Assembly: GCF_020379485.1 (NCBI RefSeq)
Contig: NW_026015078.1
Location: forward strand, 140,474-204,473
DNA: 64,000 nucleotides
Origin: Brassica napus
Taxonomy: Eukaryota; Streptophyta; Magnoliopsida; Brassicales; Brassicaceae
Direction: 5' to 3'
This document shows, piece after piece, positions 1-10,700 of the stretch. The translations under genes were made by a program, and so were the position numbers. Position 1 is the stretch's first letter; the number at the start of each line of letters is the position of its first letter. The notes beneath the pieces are model-generated. The model was not told the origin of the DNA. It did not search any database and saw only the letters and a program-made list of their open reading frames with translations.

Positions 1-397
1 TGGGAAACTGGAATCACCTTATTTGAAAGTGGGATAACTTCTTCATCCCAATTCCTATGAGATTTATTCAACTTCCTGGTGATTGTCCACCACTTTATGT
101 ATCCAAATAAAGCTTCTCACAAAGTGATTCATCCTGGTTTGATTGGAACGACGAAGAAGCTGTGCAATTCCCAAACTGGGAAACTGGAATCACCTGATTT
201 GAAAGTGGAATAACTTCTTCTTGCGAACTCCTATGAGATTTATTCAACTTCCTGGTGATTCTCCACCACTTTATGTATCCAAATCAAGCTTCTCACAAAG
301 TGAGTCATCCTGGTTTGATTGGAACGACGAAGAAGCTGTCTTATTCCCAAACTGGGAAACTGGAATCACCTGATTTGAAAGTGGAATAACTTCTTCT
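1..397. repeat. Centromere-type 176-bp satellite, left edge (about 2.3 monomers)
   Basis: Two and a bit copies of the 176-bp monomer run from the window edge to the first element. The copies mix features of the two main subfamilies: the first junction reads CTTCTTCATCCC, as in the 40-52 kb block, and a later one reads CTTCTTGCGAAC, closer to the 22-35 kb block. The last five bases, CTTCT (393-397), are the target duplication of the element that follows. No coding potential is apparent. Confidence 0.95.
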
Positions 398-1351
398 TGT
401 TAACTTGAAGAGAAGAAGTGGAGAAGCAAAAGTGATGAGTTGAGTTGGTGCTTGTGCAAAGACATGGCAAGATCTTCAGAGATTGTATGTTAAGGCTTTG
501 GGAGAGTCTTAAGGCTTCAGAAGTGGTCTGATGAGTGTGCAAAGATAGGGTTAAGTCCAGGAGGGACTTAGACACCATTTAGAGAAGATTTGGGTCAGAC
601 AGTAACTCCAAAGTTACCACAGTAACTTTGGAGAGTTACCACAGTAAGATTGGAGAAGGTTGGGCAAGTTGGTGTAAAAGTGAATAGTGAATCACTAGTC
701 ACTATTCAGGTTGACTATTCACTATTTGGATCACTATTCAGGATGTGAGGCACCAAGGTTTGAATCTAGTCAAAGGGAATCAAGAAGATGCTGTGTGGAG
801 CTGATTGGTTACTTTGGGGCATGGACAGGCTGGCTGTTGCTGTAAAGGAAGAGCAGCCACGACCATGCACCTAGACTGATCTGTAGACAGATACAAAGGA
901 GCCTAAGGAGAGCCAATCACAGCACAGCCTTGTTTGAATTAAAGTGAGCCAGCTTAGCTCATCCAATCAGCACACATCACTCAGATCACAACAAGACCAA
1001 CTCATCCTCACCATCCATTCCTCTTAAGTTATTTCTATCCATTAGATATAGGTTTATGAGTTTGCAAGAGTGTAAAACCTATATAAAGACCTCATGGGCG
1101 TTTGTAACTCTCTTAAGAGAGTATGGGGGTTTTCCCCATCTCCTTCATAAATATAAAAGTGTGTTCTTGATCAGATTCCCTTAATCTACCCCTTTCTTAG
1201 TCTCTAATCTCTTAATCTCTCTAAGTCTCTTTGTTTCTGATTCAAGTTCATACTAGTTTCATCAGACCTCTTATTCAACTAGTTCAAGACCTTATCTTTG
1301 CCTCTAATGGCTTCTCATACACATACACAGCCAGAGCTCTCAAATCTCATA
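398..1351 (+). repeat. 5' LTR of non-autonomous copia-type element (954 bp)
   Basis: Matches 3581-4534 over its full length with no difference noticed. U3 holds a 12-bp perfect inverted repeat with a 4-base loop (606-633), a direct repeat AGTTACCACAGTAA (612-625 and 634-647), and a 9-bp inverted repeat GAATAGTGA/TCACTATTC (682-707) followed by more CACTATTC copies. A TATA box TATATAAA lies at 1080-1087. The U5 end abuts the primer site. Confidence 0.93.
1080..1087 (+). promoter_or_regulatory. Putative TATA box in 5' LTR
   Basis: TATATAAA lies about 270 bp before the LTR end, a usual place for the U3/R promoter in plant LTR elements. The same box occurs in the right LTR at 4263-4270. Transcription start is not shown by sequence alone. 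Confidence 0.6.
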
Positions 1352-1367
1352 TGGTATCAGAGCCAGG
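1352..1367 (+). other. Primer binding site (tRNA-Met type)
   Basis: TGGTATCAGAGCCAGG follows the left LTR with no spacer. The core TGGTATCAGAGC is the plant initiator tRNA-Met complement and is shared with all complete elements in this window. It fixes the plus orientation of the element. Confidence 0.9.
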
Positions 1368-3572
1368 TTCATCAGAACCTGAGCTGAAGCTTCCGCAAAC
1401 ACACTGCTCTCTCCTCAGCTCAAATCCAAACCATTGAAGCTCTCTCCATCCGGTTCAGCTCCTTATGAAGAAGAAGACTGAAGCTTGGCGAGTTCTCATG
1501 GTTCCTCATCCTGTTCTCTTCCTGTCCTGATGGTGATTCTCCTTGGAAGCAGAGGTGTATGGACAAGGCCTAGCTATCCTTGTACCAAGGCGCCTTGTCC
1601 AAGAGAAGAACACATCCGGTTCCAAAGAAGATGGTGTCAAGAGCTTGGCGCCTAGTGGAGATGAAGAAAGGAGGGGTCTTTGAAGCTGATGGTACAAGAA
1701 GGGGGCCATGAACTGAAGGTGAAGGAGGTGGGTGACGATCCACACTCTCAAGTCCAACAAAGCATGGCCGGTTTCATGAAAGGTTAAGGAACCAATCTGG
1801 TTCCTTGTGGTAAACGATTCTTAAAACCTTCTTGATGATGAGCAGATGATAAGATGAGTTGTGTATTGTGATGTGTATAGATTGAAAAACCTGAGGATAA
1901 TGTGATTGCTAAATATAACTAGTTGAATCTGTCCCAGGATGCTTTAAAGGCTTGTTTAGTGTTTAAAGAGTAAAATGCTTGCTCCTGTTAAGTAATGAGT
2001 TTGCTAAATGTGAAATGATATAGTTTGAAGCTCATGAACTGAAAACAGATTGAAAGTAATGCATTGTCTGATGTTAAGTGATGATAGTAATGCTTAGCCT
2101 AAGTTATAAATGAATGTGTGATGAATTGTATTGTTGCATTCATGAATTAAAACTGATTAAGGTTAGTGCATACTGTCAAATGGCTGTCTTACATTGAAGC
2201 ATTAGATTCATGTCTAAATGCTGAGTAAAGGAGCTGTCAAAAATTGCCTAAGTATCTTGTAATGAATCTGTAGGATCATACTAGAACTTAGAGAGCTAAG
2301 CTTGCAACGATTTGAAACTTGGGTGTCTTGTTTGATCTTGCATTGCTTTAGTGAGACATTGGTGTTCAAGCTTGATGTGGAATCAAGGACTGACCCAATG
2401 CACCTATGTCTAATCTTCTCTGGAGGTTGAGTGGTGTTTCAGGTGCACAAGGAGTGTTCTTAGTTCTTCACCAATCCAAGAGAAAGAGGAAGGCATTGCC
2501 CATTGTCATGAGCAATGGAGAGCGGTTACTGAAGTGGTTATTTACCACTGGTTAGTGAAGTCTCACGGCTGCTCACTTCCAAGCTTGGACCCTCATTCTA
2601 TCCAAGCTTGAGGAGGGGAGTTAAGTGAGCAAAGAAGGAAGACCATGGCAAGCAACTGATGGAAAAGGAGTCATCCAGCTGTGGGAAGAACGAGGGAGTG
2701 TTCAGAGCACTCTCGGCTGTGTGAAGATGATGGAGCTACTCTATCAAGGCGGCTTCCAGTGTGAGCAGTCTGAAGAGGGAGCTGAAGGTTCCACAAGCAT
2801 TCCATGGAGATGGCGAGTTCAGAAGGTGCTGCAAGGGTCTGATGGTGTGATCATGAAGCTGCTCTCCCAAGCTTGACTTGTTCCATATGGTCAAGCTTGA
2901 GGGGGAGTGTTGAGAAGACTTCAATGATCACAAAGATGCTGGTTTACGAAGGTGGACAGCAGTGAGCAAAGATGGATGATCAAGAAGCTCTCCTTCCAAG
3001 CTTGACTTGTTCCACATGGTCAAGCTTGAGGGGGAGTGTTGAGAAGGCTTCTTGATGAGAGCACTTGGCGGTTAATCAAGAAGAGGAGCAGACTGGTTTG
3101 TGAAGCAAGATGGAGGATGGTGAAGCAATCACCAAGGCGGCCAAGCAGAGCAGCCTTGATACTACAGACTGAACCATCCGATCATGAAGCTTTAGAACTA
3201 GGTGGAGACTCTAGAAGGAGAAGCTGCCAAGGCTCCACAAGTTCTTGATACTCTTGGTGCGAGTATGATCTGATGGTTCCATATGAAGCTAGAAGAAGGT
3301 CAGACCGTGAGAAGAGTACAAGATGAAGGGTGATGAGCAAGGGAAGATGTGATCAACCTTGCATCACAAGAAGAGGCCATGATCCAGAGTCTTTGTGTCC
3401 CTTACATTGTTGGTAAGGCACAAAGACTCACTGGCCAATCCCTAGGCCTTGGAGGCTTTACTCTTTTTCCCTCATCAAGGTTTTGTCCCAAAGGGTTTTC
3501 CTTGGTGAGGTTTTTAATGAGGAAGTTCTTCAAGGTTCCAAGCTTGACTTAGGATCAGCTAGAGTCAAGCTT
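1368..3572 (+). other. Non-coding interior of the non-autonomous copia-type element
   Basis: About 2.2 kb with no reading frame that resembles a retrotransposon protein; the longest plus-strand frame (2625-2876, 83 codons) has no recognisable domain. The 3' third is built from repeated modules: a CAAGCTTG-based hairpin followed by a purine run occurs at 2580-2620, 2868-2905, 2997-3035 and, as the true tract, 3539-3580. The second and third modules are 129 bp apart. A separate stem-loop of the GTTTTGTCCCA type lies at 3470-3510. The rest may be captured host or element sequence; I do not recognise it. Confidence 0.7.
3470..3510 (+). promoter_or_regulatory. Conserved 3' stem-loop (GTTTTGTCCCA type)
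   Basis: CCTCATCAAGG pairs with CCTTGGTGAGG (11 bp, one G-U pair) around a loop reading TTTTGTCCCAAAGGGTTTT. It is followed by GTTTTTAATGAGG. Equivalent stem-loops with different stem sequences occur in the copia element and in three CRM-type elements of this window. The function is unknown; the place, after any coding region and before the 3' LTR or within it, suggests an RNA role. Confidence 0.65.
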
Positions 3573-3580
3573 GAGGGGAG
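3539..3580 (+). other. Pre-PPT hairpin and polypurine tract
   Basis: CAAGCTTGACT (3539-3549) pairs with AGTCAAGCTTG (3563-3573) and leads directly into the purine run GAGGGGAG that abuts the right LTR at 3581. The purine run is the plus-strand primer for reverse transcription. Confidence 0.8.
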
Positions 3581-4534
3581 TGTTAACTTGAAGAGAAGAA
3601 GTGGAGAAGCAAAAGTGATGAGTTGAGTTGGTGCTTGTGCAAAGACATGGCAAGATCTTCAGAGATTGTATGTTAAGGCTTTGGGAGAGTCTTAAGGCTT
3701 CAGAAGTGGTCTGATGAGTGTGCAAAGATAGGGTTAAGTCCAGGAGGGACTTAGACACCATTTAGAGAAGATTTGGGTCAGACAGTAACTCCAAAGTTAC
3801 CACAGTAACTTTGGAGAGTTACCACAGTAAGATTGGAGAAGGTTGGGCAAGTTGGTGTAAAAGTGAATAGTGAATCACTAGTCACTATTCAGGTTGACTA
3901 TTCACTATTTGGATCACTATTCAGGATGTGAGGCACCAAGGTTTGAATCTAGTCAAAGGGAATCAAGAAGATGCTGTGTGGAGCTGATTGGTTACTTTGG
4001 GGCATGGACAGGCTGGCTGTTGCTGTAAAGGAAGAGCAGCCACGACCATGCACCTAGACTGATCTGTAGACAGATACAAAGGAGCCTAAGGAGAGCCAAT
4101 CACAGCACAGCCTTGTTTGAATTAAAGTGAGCCAGCTTAGCTCATCCAATCAGCACACATCACTCAGATCACAACAAGACCAACTCATCCTCACCATCCA
4201 TTCCTCTTAAGTTATTTCTATCCATTAGATATAGGTTTATGAGTTTGCAAGAGTGTAAAACCTATATAAAGACCTCATGGGCGTTTGTAACTCTCTTAAG
4301 AGAGTATGGGGGTTTTCCCCATCTCCTTCATAAATATAAAAGTGTGTTCTTGATCAGATTCCCTTAATCTACCCCTTTCTTAGTCTCTAATCTCTTAATC
4401 TCTCTAAGTCTCTTTGTTTCTGATTCAAGTTCATACTAGTTTCATCAGACCTCTTATTCAACTAGTTCAAGACCTTATCTTTGCCTCTAATGGCTTCTCA
4501 TACACATACACAGCCAGAGCTCTCAAATCTCATA
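3581..4534 (+). repeat. 3' LTR of non-autonomous copia-type element (954 bp)
   Basis: A same-length copy of 398-1351 in which I noticed no mismatch. It ends CTCATA and is followed by the target duplication CTTCT (4535-4539). The U3 inverted repeats are at 3789-3816 and 3865-3890. Confidence 0.93.
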
Positions 4535-6907
4535 CTTCTTGCCAACTCCTATGAGATTAATTCAACTTCCTGGTGATTCTCCACCACTTTATGTATCCAA
4601 ATAAAGCTTCTAACAAAGAGATTCATTCTGGTTTGATTGGAACGACGAAGAAGCTGTCTTATTCCCAAACTGGGAAACTGGAATCACCTGATTTGAAAGT
4701 GGGATAACTTCTTCTTGCCAACTCCTATGAGATTTATTCAACTTCCTGGTGATTCTCCACCACTTTATGTATCCAAATAAAGCTTCTCACAAAGAGATTC
4801 ATCCTGGTTTGATTAGAACGACGAAGAAGCTGTCCTATTCCCAAACTGGGAAACTGGAATCACCTGATTTGAAAGTGGGATAACTTCTTCTTGCCAACTC
4901 CTATGAGATTTATTCAACTTCCTGGTGATTCTCCACCACTAAATTTATCCAAATAAAGCTTCTCACAAAGTGAGTCATCCTGGTTTGATTGGAACGACGA
5001 AAAAGCTGTCTTATTCCCAAACTGGGAAACTGGAATCACCTGATTTGAAAGTGGGATAACTTCTTCTTGCCAACTCCTATGAATTTATTCAACTTCCTGG
5101 TGATTCTCCACCACTTTAGGTATCCAAATCAAGCTTCTCACAAAGTGATTCATCCTGGTTTGACTGGAACGACGAAGAAGCTGTCCTATTCCGAAACTGG
5201 GAAACTGGAATCACCTGATTTGAAAGTGGGATAACTTCTTCTTGCCAACTCCTATGAGATTTATTCAACTTCCTGGTGATTGTCCACCACTTTATGTATC
5301 CAAATAAAGCTTCTCACAAAGTGATTCTTCCTGGTTTGATTGGAATGACGAAGAAGCTGTCCTATTCCCAAACTGGGAAACTGGAATCACCTGATTTGAA
5401 AGTTGGATAACTTCTTCTTGCCAACTCCTATGAGATTTATTCAACTTCCTGGTAATTCTCAAACACTTTATGTATCAAAATCAAGCTTCTCACAAAGTGA
5501 TTCATCCTGGCTTAATTGGAACGACGAGGAAGTTGTCCTATTCCCAAACTGGGAAACTGGAATCACCTGATTTGAAAGTGGGATAACTTCTCCTTGCCAA
5601 CTCCTATGAGATTTATTCAACTTCCTGGTGATTCTCCACCACTTTATGTATCCATATCAAGCTTCTCACAAAGATATTCATCCTGGTTTCATTGGAACGA
5701 CGAAGAAGCTGTCTATTCCGAAACTGGGAAACTGGAATCACCTGATTTGAAAGTGGGATAACTTCTTCTTGCCAACTCCTATGAGATTTATTCAACTTCC
5801 TGGTGATTCTCCACCACTTTATGTATCCAAATAAAGCTTCTCACAAAGAGATTCATCCTGGTTTGATTGGAACGACGAAGAAGCTGTCCTACTCCCAAAC
5901 TGGGAAACTGGAATCACCTGATTTGAAAGTGGAATAACTTCTTCTTGCCAACTCCTATGAGATTTATTCAACTTCCTGGTGATTCTCCACCACTTTATGT
6001 ATCCAAATCAAGCTTCTCACAAAGTGAGTCATCCTGGTTTGATTGGAACGACGAAGAAGCTGTCCTATTCCCAAACTGGGAAACTGGAATCACCTGATTT
6101 GAAAGTGGAATAACTTCTTCTTGCCAACTCCTATGAGATTTATTCAACTTCCTGGTGATTCTCCACCACTTTATGTATCCAAATCAAGCTTCTCACAAAG
6201 AGATTCATCCTGGTTTCATTGGAATGACGAAGAAGCTGTCCTATTCCGAAACTGGGAAACTGGAATCACCTGATTTGAAAGTGGGATAACTTCTTCTTGC
6301 CAACTCCTATGAGATTTATTCAACTTCCTGGTGATTCTCCACCACTTTATGTATCCAAATAAAGCTTCTCACAAAGAGATTCATCCTGGTTTGATTGGAA
6401 CGACGAAGAAGCTGTCCTACTCCCAAACTGGGAAACTGGAATCACCTGATTTGAAAGTGGAATAACTTCTTCTTGCCAACTCCTATGAGATTTATTCAAC
6501 TTCCTGGTGATTCTCCACCACTTTATGTATCCAAATAAATCTTCTCACAAAGAGATTCATCCTGGTTTGATTAGAACGACGAAGAAGCTGTCCTATTCCC
6601 AAACTGGGAAACTGGAATCACCTGATTTGAAAGTGGGATAACTTCTTCTTGCCAACTCCTATGAGATTTATTCAACTTCCTGGTGATTCTCCACCACTTT
6701 ATTTATCCAAATAAAGCTTCTCACAAAGTGAGTCATCCTGGTTTGATTGGAACGACGAAAAAGCTGTCTTATTCCCGAACTGGGAAACTGGAATCACCTG
6801 ATTTGAAAGTGGGATAACTTCTTCTTGCCAACTCCTATGAATTTATTCAACTGCCTGGTGATTCTCCACCACTTTAGGTATCCAAATCAAGCTTCTCACA
6901 AAGTGAT
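4535..6907. repeat. Centromere-type satellite block (about 13.5 monomers)
   Basis: Tandem 176-bp monomers of the CTTCTTGCC type with marked variants: TTATTTATCC (for example at 6697), TATGAATTTATTCAACTGCC (around 6838), GGTATCC, and a one-base-short monomer at about 5712. A variant-rich stretch around 5500-5760 (CTTAATTGG, AGGAAGTTGTCC, GATATTCATCC) recurs at about 23530-23790, so these blocks share a duplicated segment. The block ends in GTGAT (6903-6907), the target duplication of the next element. Confidence 0.95.
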
Positions 6908-7749
6908 TAATGAGATCCTAGGACCCTTCTCTGGATGGTTTGGATAGATCCTTGCATAAACGAATCAAAGACTCAAGTTTATCAAGGCTGTGGATCGAAT
7001 GGTGACACAAGAGGCTGCGGAAAGGCTCCTTGATACTCCTAGGCTTAGATCGGATATGACACACCTTTCTAAAACCCTTGGGCGTTGGATATTACACACC
7101 AACAGACTGGATACTACACACCAGACACTCTTTTAACTCGTGAAAGCAAAGGAGAAGAGAACACAAGGTTTAAACAAAAGATAACTTAGATTAGAATGAG
7201 GGTTTGTGATACACTTAAATAGAGAGATCCTTGTACATGCACAAGGTCTCGAAAACATAAGAAAACTTAAAGGAAAAGGCTCCACACGGTTTCAAAGTAA
7301 TAACACAACACTTAGACTAAAACATAATATAAGATAGATGATGAAGTCGGTCCAAGATGCCTTAGGCCGAGTTGCATCCAAGATACATCAACTAGGAATG
7401 TGTAAGTGAACTTGATACCTCATTAAAAACCTTGATTAGAAAACCCAGTGGGACAAAACTAATCAAGGGAAAAAGAGTATACCAAGCCACTTGCCTAGAT
7501 GATGATCAGCTTGATGGTAAGATCACATGAATGGTGATGAGTGTGTCTTGGTAGCTCAAGCTTCTACCAAGACAGTCTTCTTGCTTCTTAGAGATCTTCA
7601 GTATGTTTCCAACGGCTTCTTTGAGTCTCCTTGTCATTGCACGAGTGATAGGACCTGTGGGAATGGCTAGGACAGCTTCCTCTTCAGCTAGTGTATCTTC
7701 AGTCTCTCCTTCTTCATCTTTATCAACTAGCTGGTCCATGATCATATCA
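6908..7749 (-). repeat. 3' LTR of the CRM-like element (842 bp)
   Basis: On the minus strand it starts TGATATGATC and ends CTCATTA. It contains the last 80 codons of the pol frame and its stop (7506-7508), then the conserved stem-loop (7430-7468), a possible TATA-like box (about 7213-7222) and three leader repeats of GGTGTGTARTATCC type (7109-7122, 7087-7100, 7052-7065). Confidence 0.93.
7430..7468 (-). promoter_or_regulatory. Conserved stem-loop in the CRM-like 3' LTR
   Basis: On the minus strand CCTTGATTAG pairs perfectly with CTAATCAAGG (10 bp) around TTTTGTCCCACTGGGTTTT, followed by GTTTTTAATGAGG. It lies just downstream of the pol stop. The second copy is in the 5' LTR at 13288-13326. 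Confidence 0.7.
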
Positions 7750-10700
7750 TCCCCTCCCACTTGAAAAGGATTTGTCCTCAAATCTGGCTCATCTGCAATA
7801 AAAGGGATCAAGTCAGTAACATTGAAGCTATTACTCACATCATACTTACCTTGCAAATCCAGTTTGTAGGCATTGTTGCTGATCTTCCTTATGACCTTAA
7901 AAGGTCCATCAATCCGCGGCATCAGCTTGGATTTCCTTTCATTGGGAAACCTCTCTTTCCTTAGGTGAATCCAGACCTGATCACCCACTTCAAAGACCAT
8001 CTCACGCCTTCCTTTGTTAGCATGCTTAACATACTGTTTGGTTGTTGCCTCAATGTTGAGCCTAGCTTGCTCGTGGAGTTGTTTCACCATCTCTGCCTTC
8101 TTTTTGCCATCAATGCTGACCCTTTCACACTCAGGTAAAGGGATTAAATCCAAAGGAGAGTTGGGATTGAACCCATAAACAATCTCAAAAGGAGAAAACT
8201 TAGAAGTAGAATGCACAGCATGATTGTATGCAAATTCACAATGAGGCAAATAGTCTTCCCATGATTTCAAGTTTTTCTTTATGAATGCACGCAAGAGTGT
8301 TCCTAGAGTCCTATTAACTACTTCAGTTTGTCCATCAGTTTGTGGATGACAAGTAGTAGAAAACAAGAGTTTAGTACCTAGCTTAGACCAAAGAGTCTTC
8401 CAAAAATAACTAAGAAACTTAGTATCTCTATCAGAAACAATAGTCTTAGGCATGCCATGTATGCGCACAATCTCTTTAAAGAACAAGTTGGCAATATGCA
8501 ATGCATCATCAGTTTTGTGACAAGCTATGAAATGTGCCATCTTTGAGAACCTATCCACAACCACAAAGATAGAATCCTTTCCAGTCCTAGTTCTAGGCAA
8601 TCCAACAATGAAATCCATAGATATGTCATTCCAAGGATGATAAGGTATAGGGAGAGGAGTATACAAACCGTGAGACTGAACCTTAGACTTGGCTTGCTTG
8701 CAAGTTGCACATCTCTCACATAGTTTCTCCACATCTCTTTTCATCCGAGGCCAAAAGAAGTGATCCTGCAAAGTTTTAAGAGTCTTTGCAATACCAAAGT
8801 GACCCATGAGACTTCCTCCATGAGATTCCCTAACAAACAAGTCTCTCAAAGAACAGTTAGGCACACACAATCGATTATCATAGAAAAGAAAACCATCATG
8901 TCTAAAGTAGTGTCCCACAGCAAATTTCTCACAAGAGTTGTAAGCCTCTTTAAAATCAGGATCATTCTCATACATTCCTTTAATCTGCTCAAATCCTAAT
9001 AGCTTAGCATCAAGAGTGTTCAAGAGAACATACCTTCTGGATAGTGCATCAGCAACTATGTTTTCCTTACCTTGTTTATACTTGATGACATAAGGAAATG
9101 TCTCAATGAACTCAAACCACCTTGCGTGTCTTTTGCTGAGTTTGTGCTGTCCTTTGAGGTATTTGAGAGACTCATGATCTGTGTGAATGACGAACTCTTT
9201 AGGCCAGAGGTAGTGTTGCCAAGTCTGCAAGGCTCTCACCAAGGCATATAGTTCTTTATCATAAGTTGCATAGTTGAGGGTAGCTCCTCCAAGCTTCTCA
9301 CTGAAGTATGCAATGGGTCTCTTCTCCTGCATCAATACAGCACCAATTCCAATTCCTGAAGCATCACATTCTATTTCAAAAGTTTTATTAAAATCAGGAA
9401 GTATAAGAAGAGGGGCATTAGTAAGCTTCTCTTTTAGGCATTGAAAGGCAAGTTCTTGTGCTTCTCCCCACTTGAATCCGACTTCTTTCTTGATTACTTC
9501 AGTCAAGGGAGATGCTATGGTGCTGAAGTCTTTCACAAAGCGCCTATAGAAACCAGCAAGTCCATGGAAGCTCCTCACTTCACTCACTGTCTTAGGAATT
9601 GGCCATTCTCGTATAGCTCTTACTTTCTCCGGATCAACTTTAACCCCATCTGCACCCACAATAAAGCCTAAAAAGACCAAGTGATCCGTTCCAAAAGTAC
9701 ACTTCTTAAGGTTAGCAAAAAGAGATTCCTTTCTAAGCACATCAAGAACAGTTCTAAGATGTTCTATATGATCATTAAAGCTCTTACTGTATACAAGGAT
9801 GTCATCAAAGTATACCACAACAAATATGCCAATGAATGATCTAAGAACATGATTCATTAATCTCATGAATGTACTAGGTGCATTGGTTAATCCAAATGGC
9901 ATGACTAACCACTCATATAGACCATGTTTAGTTTTGAATGCAGTTTTCCATTCATCTCCTTCTTTCATCCTAATCTGATGGTATCCACTTTTCAAATCAA
10001 TCTTAGAAAATATGCAAGAACCATGCAATTCATCAAGCATATCATCTAATCTAGGAATAGGATGGCGATACTTTACAGTGATATTGTTGATGGCTCTGCA
10101 ATCAACACACATGCGCCAGCTCCCATCTTTCTTGGGCACAAGTAGCACTGGAACAGCACAAGGACTCATGCTCTCTCGGATATGCCCTTTCTCCATCAGT
10201 TCCTCCACTTGCCTTTGTAGTTCTTTGGTCTCCACCGGATTGGTTCTGTATGCTGGCCTATTGGGAAGTGTAGAACCGGGCACAAAATCAATTTGGTGCT
10301 CAATCCCTCGTACTGGTGGTAGTCCATTGGGACTATCTTCTGGAAAAACATCTTGATATTCCTGTAAAAGATTGACAAGTTCACTCGGATACTCCGGTGC
10401 AATGTTAGTAGTAGTCAAGAGGGATTCCTTATAGATAAACAAAAGAGTAGGAAGGTTAGAGCAGAGAGATCTTTTAACATCACCAGACTTGGCATAGAAG
10501 TTTAGTTGCTTTGTTGATTCAGCGGGAAGATCTATCTCTTTCTTCTTTTGTAGCTGGAGCTGATCAACCTGAACTTCCTTAGGAGTCATAGGCACAAGAA
10601 CTGTCTTTCTCCCTTTAAACTCAAAGGTGTGCTTGTTGGCATACCCGTCATGTATCACACGTCTATCTGATTGCCACGGCCTTCCAAGGAGAATGTGTCC

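Larger units (their letters stand above)
398..4534 (+). mobile_element. Non-autonomous copia-type LTR retrotransposon, intact ends
   Basis: A 4137-bp element with two 954-bp LTRs (398-1351 and 3581-4534) flanked by a 5-bp target duplication, CTTCT (393-397 and 4535-4539), inside satellite. The primer site TGGTATCAGAGCC starts at 1352, directly after the LTR, and fits initiator tRNA-Met priming. A purine tract (3573-3580) precedes the right LTR. The 2.2-kb interior has no gag, protease, RT, RNase H or integrase signature, only short unrelated frames, so copying must depend on proteins in trans. The sequence before the purine tract closely matches the same place in the autonomous copia element at 16279-21975, which suggests that lineage as helper; this is inference. 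The LTRs end TG...TA rather than TG...CA. The LTR pair looks identical by eye, which points to very recent insertion. Confidence 0.9.

Noticed and set aside
10012..10356. Plus-strand frame of 114 codons within the gypsy pol region
   Set aside because: It is antisense to RT coding sequence and shows no protein similarity; a shadow of pol.
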